Assembly (NCBI RefSeq): GCF_000434895.1
Contig: NZ_FR892814.1
Coordinates: 13,396-77,395, forward strand
Length of the DNA: 64,000 nucleotides
From: Phascolarctobacterium succinatutens CAG:287
GTDB taxonomy: Bacteria > Bacillota > Negativicutes > Acidaminococcales > Acidaminococcaceae
Reading direction: 5' to 3'
The notes beneath the pieces are model-generated. The model was not told the DNA's origin. It did not search any database and saw only the letters and a program-made list of their open reading frames with translations. Shown here piece by piece: positions 59,043-64,000 of the stretch; the stretch's first letter is position 1, and every line of letters begins with the position of its first letter. Both the position numbers and the translations under genes were made by a program.

Positions 59043-59850
59043 AGTTATCAGCCTGCGGAGCATAGAGGATATTTTCCTCAGCAGCCACCGGCGGCAGCTG
59101 CATGCTCTTCACAGGCTCAAAGCTGCGGCGGTGCCAGCGGGTGGCACCCTGCTCGCTCACAGCCTGCATATGTGCGCTGCTGCCATAGCCCTTGTTATGC
59201 GCAAAGCCGTAGGCAGGATAAACAACGTCCAGGCGCTCCATGATGCGGTCACGGGTTACCTTCGCGATAATGGAGGCAGCGGCAATAGATGCACTCAGCG
59301 CATCACCATGCACCACGGATTCAATCTTCATATTGGGAACCTTCACCGGCATTGCGTCAATCAGCGCCGCCTGCGGCTTGCAGTGCAGGTTTTCCAGCAC
59401 CTGCGCCATGCCCTGCTGCGTTGCGGCATAGATATTCAGCTCATCAATATTGCTGACGCTGACGATGTTCACCTCGATATCCAGCGCCTTGGCCATAACC
59501 TCGTTATACAGCATATCGCGCTTAGCAGCGGAAAGCTGCTTGGAATCGTTCAGCCCGCTGATAAACACATCCTTGGGCAGAATAACGGCAGCGATAACCA
59601 GCGGTCCTGCCAAAGGTCCGCGTCCTGCCTCATCTACGCCGGCAATCAGCTCGCAGCCTTCAGCATACAGCTCGCGTTCCAATTTCAGCATCGCCGTGAA
59701 GCGTTCCTTCTCCGCCGCCGCCTTCTCCAGACGCTTGTTGTATGCTGCCAGCAGCTTCTGCACTCCCTTGCGCTCGTCTGCTGCCAGCGTCGCCAACTGC
59801 TCCGCAGTCGGCTCGCCTGTCAGCAGCTCCTTGATTTCAGTAATATTCAT
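59020..59850 (-). CDS. rnhB: Ribonuclease HII
   Basis: A 276-residue enzyme that removes ribonucleotides and RNA in RNA-DNA hybrids. The GVDEAGRGPLAGPLV motif (Asp73, Glu74) and LNDSKQLSAAKR are diagnostic, and DAMPVKVP and SIAAASIIAKVTRDRIME carry further catalytic residues. An N-terminal extension of about 65 residues (helical, MNITEIKELLTGEPTAEQLA...) precedes the core, as seen in Bacillus-type RNase HII. It begins the rnhB-yraN-comM unit, separated from rbgA by a hairpin terminator. Confidence 0.96.
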   Translation of the reverse strand: MNITEIKELLTGEPTAEQLATLAADERKGVQKLLAAYNKRLEKAAAEKERFTAMLKLERELYAEGCELIAGVDEAGRGPLAGPLVIAAVILPKDVFISGLNDSKQLSAAKRDMLYNEVMAKALDIEVNIVSVSNIDELNIYAATQQGMAQVLENLHCKPQAALIDAMPVKVPNMKIESVVHGDALSASIAAASIIAKVTRDRIMERLDVVYPAYGFAHNKGYGSSAHMQAVSEQGATRWHRRSFEPVKSMQLPPVAAEENILYAPQADNYEYPVEE

Positions 59851-59886
59851 CTTCTGTATCCCCCTTAACTTTTATTTCTGCATAAA

Positions 59887-59914
59887 GAAAAACCGCCTCG
59901 CGGCGGGTTTTTTT
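59887..59914 (-). terminator. Terminator between rbgA and rnhB
   Basis: Stem arms CCGCC (59893-59897) and GGCGG (59902-59906) extend with A/T pairs. T-runs occur on both strands. It follows the rbgA stop on the minus strand. Confidence 0.7.
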
Positions 59915-59959
59915 GCCCGAAAAAAAAAAGAATGTCCGGTGTAAAACTGCCACGACAAA

Positions 59960-60820
59960 TCAGGGCTCGTCGATTGTAAACCGCCCTAAACGTCCTGCTC
60001 GGAAGTCTCTGAGTACAAGCTGAATAACCTTATCAAGGTCCAGCAGTCCACCAGACTTCAGACAACCTCTGGCAACGGCAATCTTCGCCATCACGGCGTT
60101 GACATCATCACCCTGCTCGAGGCTTACTGCATATTTTGTTTGCAAATCCTGAGGATATCTGCGTATCAACAGGTCGAGCAACAGCTCCACGGCCTGCTCC
60201 CTGTCGAATACATCCTCCTTGATGGCACCGGTAACAGCAAGCGCAAAGCCCACTGACGGGTCCTCAAACTTAGGCCACAGTACACCAGGCGTATCCAAAA
60301 GCTCTAAGCCCTTGGCAATCGTTACCCACTGCTGTCCGCGTGTTACACCCGGCTTATCGGCAGCCATTACCTTGTTCTTGCCTACGAGACGGTTAATCAG
60401 GGTAGACTTGCCGACGTTCGGAATACCTACAATCATAACGCGGACGGGACGGTTGCGCACGCCCTTCTTCAGCCATTTATCAATTACCGGCTTGGCAGCC
60501 AGCTGAACTGCACTGATAAGCTGCTTAACGCCCTTACCGGTAGCGCAGTCAATCTTGCACACAGGCAGACCGCTGTGCTTGATTTTTTCCAGCCACAGGT
60601 CAGTCTGGGCCTTGTCTGCCATATCAATCTTGTTCAGTGCGATAACCTTCGGCTTGCTGCCAAGGATATCCTGCAGCATGGGGTTGGTACTGGAGCGCGG
60701 AATACGTGCGTCCAGCATTTCCACCACAACGTCAACCAGCTTAATCTGGCTTTCCATCATGCGCTTCGCCTTGGTCATATGGCCGGGGAACCACTGAATC
60801 TTAAAATCCTCCAGCATCAT
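59960..60820 (-). CDS. rbgA: Ribosome biogenesis GTPase YlqF/RbgA
   Basis: A 286-residue circularly permuted GTPase needed for late assembly of the 50S subunit. Motif order shows the permutation: G4 NKID (63-66), then G1 GIPNVGKST (132-140), the switch T in GVTRGQQW, and G3 DTPG (176-179). The N-terminal WFPGHMTKA signature is characteristic, as is the C-terminal ANTAR-like RNA-binding region (VMAKIAVARGCLKSGG..). Its start overlaps the lepB stop by four bases. Confidence 0.96.
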   Translation of the reverse strand: MMLEDFKIQWFPGHMTKAKRMMESQIKLVDVVVEMLDARIPRSSTNPMLQDILGSKPKVIALNKIDMADKAQTDLWLEKIKHSGLPVCKIDCATGKGVKQLISAVQLAAKPVIDKWLKKGVRNRPVRVMIVGIPNVGKSTLINRLVGKNKVMAADKPGVTRGQQWVTIAKGLELLDTPGVLWPKFEDPSVGFALAVTGAIKEDVFDREQAVELLLDLLIRRYPQDLQTKYAVSLEQGDDVNAVMAKIAVARGCLKSGGLLDLDKVIQLVLRDFRAGRLGRFTIDEP

Positions 60821-61389
60821 TCGCCCATACCCGCATCCGCCTTCAGCACGCGCATCTTGTCCAGCGGCCAGAAGGCAACCAGCGCACGTCCCTTAACCAG
60901 CTTCAGCGGCACAAAGCCAACATCGGCAAAACGGCTGTCCTCAGAGTTATTACGGTTATCACCCAATACAAAGATGGTATCCTTGGGAACAACTACCTTG
61001 CGGTAATCGGAAATATTTTTGCCCTTCGGGTCATTGTGGTAGATATAGGTTTCGTTCAGCTGCTTGCCGTTGACGAATACCTTGCCCTGCTGCATTTCCA
61101 CCGTGTCACCGCCAACTGCGATAACGCGCTTGATAAAGTCACGCGTCTGGTCCTTAGGGAAGCGGAAAACTACGATTTCGCCCTTCTTCGGGTCGGTAAC
61201 AAAGTAGCTCAGCTTATCAACGACAAGACGCTCATGGTTTACCAGAGTAGGATACATAGAGGAGCCTTCTACCATGTAAGGCTCTACCAAAAAGGTGCGG
61301 ATGCAGAATGCCAGTGCTACCGCAATAATAATCGAAACAAGCCAGTCACTGGCAGAATCCTGCCAGGAGGTTTCACTTTTTTTGCTCAA
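60817..61389 (-). CDS. lepB: Signal peptidase I
   Basis: A 190-residue membrane peptidase that removes Sec and Tat signal peptides. A single N-terminal membrane anchor (WLVSIIIAVALAFCIRTFLV) precedes box B with the nucleophile Ser44 (EGSSMYPTL). Box D has the general base Lys87 (DFIKRVIAVGGD), and box E is GDNRNNSEDSR. The start is a TTG (61389) with AGGAGG 8 bases upstream. It leads the lepB-rbgA pair and acts on exported proteins such as the adhesin. Confidence 0.96.
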   Translation of the reverse strand: MSKKSETSWQDSASDWLVSIIIAVALAFCIRTFLVEPYMVEGSSMYPTLVNHERLVVDKLSYFVTDPKKGEIVVFRFPKDQTRDFIKRVIAVGGDTVEMQQGKVFVNGKQLNETYIYHNDPKGKNISDYRKVVVPKDTIFVLGDNRNNSEDSRFADVGFVPLKLVKGRALVAFWPLDKMRVLKADAGMGE

Positions 61390-61533
61390 CTAATGAGCCT
61401 CCTCTCTATTGCCGGCACAGGCCGGATTTTTAACTACAATAATATAGATATATTGTAGCATAGATTGCAGCTTCAGTTATGACATAATTGTAAATTTGCT
61501 TTATTTTAAAGCATAAATGCTTCATAACGTAAT

Positions 61534-61563
61534 AAAAGGGACCGTACTACTACAGTCCCTTTT
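61534..61563. terminator. Hairpin before lepB (terminator-like, both strands)
   Basis: Arms AAAAGGGAC (61534-61542) and GTCCCTTTT (61555-61563) with a 12-base loop. On the minus strand it lies a few bases after the promoter 61568-61596. It may end read-through or form a 5' hairpin of the lepB transcript. Confidence 0.5.
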
Positions 61564-61567
61564 ACTG

Positions 61568-61596
61568 ATTTTACCAAATCAGCCACTTTTTTGCAA
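61568..61596 (-). promoter_or_regulatory. Promoter toward lepB
   Basis: On the minus strand, -35 TTGCAA (61591-61596), a 17-base spacer and -10 TAAAAT (61568-61573). A second, extended -10 (TGC-TACAAT, 61452-61460) sits nearer lepB and may be the main one. Confidence 0.45.
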
Positions 61597-61661
61597 GTGT
61601 TTTTTTGCTGCATAGTGCATATCTTTTCGTTTATTTTTTTCATTTTTTTAGTTGCTTTTAT

Positions 61662-61683
61662 TTTGGAACTCATTTGGAACTCA
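61662..61683. repeat. Perfect tandem 11-bp repeat at the edge of the phage-like region
   Basis: TTTGGAACTCA occurs twice head-to-tail (61662-61672, 61673-61683) with no mismatch, between the last chromosomal gene (lepB) and the first phage-like gene. It is a possible remnant of an integration junction. The other bases of 61390-61827 carry the promoter and hairpins listed here and no gene that I can see. Confidence 0.5.
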
Positions 61684-61692
61684 TAAGCAAAA

Positions 61693-61715
61693 AAGCAGGC
61701 TGACTAAACCTGCTT
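61693..61715 (-). terminator. Terminator of the phage-like module
   Basis: Arms AAGCAGG (61693-61699) and CCTGCTT (61709-61715). On the minus strand TTTT follows. Confidence 0.7.
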
Positions 61716-61827
61716 CTTTGTAGCCGTATGTAATAAGAAGATAATTGAGATACCAAAATGGAAACAAATTCAAACCAAACCACACATATATTATAGCATA
61801 TGCTTACAGCAGGTGCAAATAATATAA

Positions 61828-62289
61828 TTATTGTCTTTCCTTTGCTCTCATTTGAGCTACCCATAAGTCAAGGACTTTTCCGCTAGGAGCATCAGGGTCA
61901 CACATATAAGCTTTAGCAATCTTGACAAGTGTTCCGGTATCACCGCTGAACACTGCACCATAATCACTATACACCATATTCAGCACATAATACCAATCAG
62001 CTTTATGCTTGATATTATGCTGCTCTGCAAGTTGATTGGTCTGCTCATACGTCCAATGCTCACCATTAGTGCCATCCGTGTTTTGCATCTTGCTAACTGC
62101 AAGCTTTGCAAGTGCTTCATCAAAATGCGGACCATAAGCAACGCAGTGCAGGTCATATAACGTGCGATAAAAAAGGTCTGGGCAGTGCATTTTAAGCTTT
62201 TCGAGGGCACTGCAAACAATTTCTTCCATTGCTCTCTCTTTTGTATCGTCACCTATAATCTTGTTCCAATAATCTTTGTAGGAGTGCAT
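61828..62289 (-). CDS. Phage-associated protein (DUF7841-like)
   Basis: A 153-residue, mostly helical cytoplasmic protein. The N-terminal YKDYWNKIIGDDTKERAMEEIVCSALEKLK, the middle AYGPHFDEALAKLAVSKM and the segment WYYVLNMVYSDYGAVFSGDTGTLVKIAKAYMCDPDAPSGKVLDLW match a family that I recall from gut Firmicute phages and prophages. The assignment is from memory and should be verified. ATG at 62289 is preferred because GGGGGTG lies just upstream. Function unknown; likely a tail or baseplate-adjacent accessory. Confidence 0.7.
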   Translation of the reverse strand: MHSYKDYWNKIIGDDTKERAMEEIVCSALEKLKMHCPDLFYRTLYDLHCVAYGPHFDEALAKLAVSKMQNTDGTNGEHWTYEQTNQLAEQHNIKHKADWYYVLNMVYSDYGAVFSGDTGTLVKIAKAYMCDPDAPSGKVLDLWVAQMRAKERQ

Positions 62290-62301
62290 AACCACACCCC
62301 C

Positions 62302-62736
62302 TTACGCCAATTTAACAACACTAATAGCTGCTCTGTTGATAGTTGCTGCTGCCGTTGCCTGTACCTGCAAACTAGTTGTATTATTCACAGCGCAGCAGGA
62401 CGGACGCACACGAACCAACGTGGTAAAGGAAATATTCACCGCCGTGTCAGCAACGCCAGTAACAACACTTTCTGCACCATTAATAACAGAAGATGTGCTT
62501 TCCGTGGTACTCAGAAGCTGTAAGCCTACATTGCCAGCAGCAGCAGGAACAACATCAGCATTTACACTGACAAGGTATAAACCACGAATAAGGCTAACAC
62601 TAGAGCTACCAGCAGGATGCTTAATAGCAACACCAGTCAGAAGATTATTTATAGGAAAGCTAACAAAAGCATTAGCTGCAACAGACTGAGCAGCAACAGC
62701 CGCAGCGTTCAAAGAAGATTTTTCGTAGCAAATCAT
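62302..62736 (-). CDS. Small phage-like beta-rich protein
   Basis: A 144-residue protein, not recognised. It is rich in Ala, Val, Ser and Thr, with alternating hydrophobic residues (NAFVSFPINNLLTGVAIKHPAG, GLYLVSVNADVVPAAAGNVGLQLL) that suggest a beta-sandwich like a C1q/TNF-type or fibre-associated structural domain. There is no signal peptide. GAGGTG precedes the ATG, and it lies 12 bases before the next gene start. It may be a virion decoration or fibre protein; that is inference. Confidence 0.65.
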   Translation of the reverse strand: MICYEKSSLNAAAVAAQSVAANAFVSFPINNLLTGVAIKHPAGSSSVSLIRGLYLVSVNADVVPAAAGNVGLQLLSTTESTSSVINGAESVVTGVADTAVNISFTTLVRVRPSCCAVNNTTSLQVQATAAATINRAAISVVKLA

Positions 62737-62806
62737 TTATTTTCACCTCTTTACGCAATCAAGGTATTTTCTTGATACCTTTAAATTTTATCGTTTTTTA
62801 AAGCAA

Positions 62807-62830
62807 TAGGGACGGCTTGCACCGTCCCTA
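62807..62830 (-). terminator. Hairpin between phage-like genes
   Basis: Arms TAGGGACGG (62807-62815) and CCGTCCCTA (62822-62830) with a 6-base loop. It may terminate or process the transcript of the gene at 62862-63608. A second AAGGTAT / ATACCTT hairpin lies at 62761-62781. Confidence 0.6.
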
Positions 62831-62861
62831 ATACAGTGCAGTTAATGCACATAACTTATTT

Positions 62862-63608
62862 TTAGCCTACATTATAAGCGCAGCCACAAGCACCAGCTAC
62901 ATTGGCAGCGACACTTTGATACGGACTAGACGTAATATAAGCAGGTTGAGGATAAGGTCTCAGCGTGCCGATGAGAGCAGCACTCTGTGCTTGCTGACTT
63001 AATTGGAAGTTAGCGGTCTGCAAGTCGCGGTCGCGGTCTGAGAGCTTGTCTCTCAAATCTTGAATCTGGTTAGCTACCATAATTGCCCTGGTCTTTTCTC
63101 CGTCCTCTTTGACGGCGTTTACGATAGCACAAGTATTTTGTGCATTTTCGTAACGCACTGCGTCAATATTTCGGTTAGTTTCGTAGCCAAGAGAAGCAAT
63201 AGCTTGTTTTTGCTCGCAGCAGCATTGCTGAGCGGCGAAACGATTTTGTGCAATCTCGCTGCCGAGCTGATAACCAGTCTGCATAATGTCTCGCTGAACA
63301 CCGTTAAACCCATTCAGCATAGTGCTGTTCTGAGCGTAAAAACCATCACATAAGCCATTCTGAACACCACGAATACCGTCTTTAATATCCTGCATGGAAA
63401 ATTGGTCTGCAATCTGATCACGTGTCATACTTCCATTAGCAAAAATTTCAGCACCCATGTTACCACGGTTATTCCAGTTGCCGCCCCAACCGCCCATAAG
63501 AGCGAAAAGAACGATAATCCACATAAACCACATACCGCCGCCCCAGCAGTCACCATAACCATTGTTTCGATTCATGTCCATTACAGGGACAATGTTTGCA
63601 CCTTCCAT
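62862..63608 (-). CDS. Gly/Trp-rich phage-associated protein with one membrane segment
   Basis: A 248-residue protein. A short N-terminal region with NNGYGDCWGGG is followed by one hydrophobic segment (MWFMWIIVLFALMGG) and WGGNWNNRG. The centre contains a Cys cluster (QQCCCEQKQ) and a long helix with charged residues (MVANQIQDLRDKLSDRDRDLQTANFQL) likely to form a coiled coil. It is a family known from gut Firmicute phages and chromosomes, with no assigned function that I can recall. GGAGGTG precedes the ATG. Confidence 0.7.
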   Translation of the reverse strand: MEGANIVPVMDMNRNNGYGDCWGGGMWFMWIIVLFALMGGWGGNWNNRGNMGAEIFANGSMTRDQIADQFSMQDIKDGIRGVQNGLCDGFYAQNSTMLNGFNGVQRDIMQTGYQLGSEIAQNRFAAQQCCCEQKQAIASLGYETNRNIDAVRYENAQNTCAIVNAVKEDGEKTRAIMVANQIQDLRDKLSDRDRDLQTANFQLSQQAQSAALIGTLRPYPQPAYITSSPYQSVAANVAGACGCAYNVG

Positions 63609-63654
63609 GATTTTTTCACCTCCGTAAAAATCTATCTAAAGCTTCATTGCGCGC

Positions 63655-63885
63655 TTATTGAAGCCTTAAACCAAATTGACTTAAAAATTGATTAAGCTGT
63701 TCATCGTTCATGCCTTTTTGTTTGGCAAGATTCCTCACAAGAGTTTGCATCTGCTCTGGCGATTTACCTTGCCCCATCTGCATCGCCCTACTCATTAGCG
63801 GATTTTGTCCTGCGAACTGTTGCATTAGTCCCATTGGATTTCCTGCCTGCTGTACCATCTGCATCATCTGGAATATGTTCATCAT
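63655..63885 (-). CDS. Met/Gln-rich small phage-associated protein
   Basis: A 76-residue protein, not recognised. It is rich in Met and Gln (MMQMVQQAGNPMGLMQQFAGQNPLMSRAMQMGQG), with an amphipathic helical end (MQTLVRNLAKQKGMNDEQLNQFLSQFG). GGAGG lies 9 bases before the ATG. It overlaps the end of the preceding gene by almost 100 bases. The composition suggests self-association or a scaffolding-like role, without proof. Confidence 0.6.
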   Translation of the reverse strand: MMNIFQMMQMVQQAGNPMGLMQQFAGQNPLMSRAMQMGQGKSPEQMQTLVRNLAKQKGMNDEQLNQFLSQFGLRLQ

Positions 63886-64000
63886 TCGTCATTCCTCCAA
63901 TCTGCTCTTCGAGCTTTTCAATGCGTCTTTGCAATGCCAGCACTGTGTTATTGTCAGCGTAGGCAGGAGCTTGCATACCACCGTCCTGCTGAAGCTGATA
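63788..64000 (-). CDS. C-terminal part of a coiled-coil phage-associated protein (runs off the window)
   Basis: The minus-strand frame is open to the window edge; YQLQQDGGMQAPAYADNN precedes the residue at 63976, so that Met need not be the start. The part inside the window has a heptad-like helix (VLALQRRIEKLEEQIGGM) and then a polar, probably disordered end. It overlaps the next gene by 98 bases in another frame, which is long, so either the stop region is non-essential or this end is a shadow frame. Confidence 0.45.
   Translation of the reverse strand, partial: YQLQQDGGMQAPAYADNNTVLALQRRIEKLEEQIGGMTNDEHIPDDADGTAGRKSNGTNATVRRTKSANE

Noticed and set aside
61670..61864. 64-residue minus-strand frame near the phage edge
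   Set aside because: It overlaps the terminator and the 3' end of the DUF7841-like gene and has no ribosome-binding site.

Overview
The window looks like chromosomal DNA from a diderm Firmicute (class Negativicutes; a Phascolarctobacterium/Acidaminococcaceae-like gut anaerobe is my best guess, by inference). CodY, a Firmicute-type LexA and RbgA/YlqF sit beside a two-partner secretion (TPS) adhesin with its outer-membrane transporter, which requires an outer membrane. The cobalamin genes are of the anaerobic, early-cobalt-insertion type, and a stand-alone PduL fits propionate/acetate metabolism.

Layout. 1-3.1 kb: the 3' part of topA and trmFO (+). 3.3-5.9 kb: a WYL regulator, a small XRE regulator and a BASS-family transporter (+). 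6-11.2 kb: a ribbon-helix-helix protein (-), an M16C metallopeptidase (+), an SseB-macro-domain fusion (-) and lexA (-). 11.5-13.6 kb: pduL followed by a secreted protein of unknown function (-). 13.8-33.4 kb: a TPS operon on the minus strand, made of a 5,791-residue adhesin, a small YbjN-like protein and an FhaC/ShlB-type transporter. Diverging from it is a regulator with a LytTR domain at the N-terminus and a PAS-like domain at the C-terminus, plus an unknown 165-residue protein (33.8-35.0 kb). 35.3-38.3 kb: cstA, an orphan HicB-like protein and a frameshifted Rpn/PD-(D/E)XK nuclease. 38.7-40.4 kb: xerC-codY (-). 40.7-54.4 kb: a 14-gene cobalamin operon (-) behind a cobalamin riboswitch with an intrinsic terminator. 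54.8-56.5 kb: an NlpC/P60 peptidoglycan hydrolase and a GT2 glycosyltransferase. 56.6-56.9 kb: RNase P RNA. 57.1-61.4 kb: lepB-rbgA-rnhB-yraN-comM (-). 61.8 kb to the end: four minus-strand genes that look like a phage or prophage module running off the right edge.

How the parts fit. The cobalamin operon (cbiD-L-F-G-H-J-ET-A-B-cobD-pgm-like-cbiP-cobO-cbiC) covers the corrin-ring steps from precorrin-2/cobalt-precorrin-2 to adenosylcobinamide phosphate. The chelatase and the cobU/S/T steps must lie elsewhere. A PGM-like alkaline-phosphatase-superfamily enzyme inside it may supply a missing phosphatase step. In the TPS operon the YbjN-like ORF is translationally coupled to the adhesin, and a perfect dyad lies at the predicted adhesin transcription start. 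The housekeeping cluster lepB-rbgA-rnhB-yraN-comM-(dprA)-topA-trmFO-xerC-(hslVU)-codY, often contiguous in Firmicutes, is present here as separated blocks in two orientations. Several minus-strand loci show promoter / short leader / terminator architecture, which suggests attenuation or small RNAs.

All assignments are from reading the sequence. No searches were run, and the family names rest on recognised motifs.
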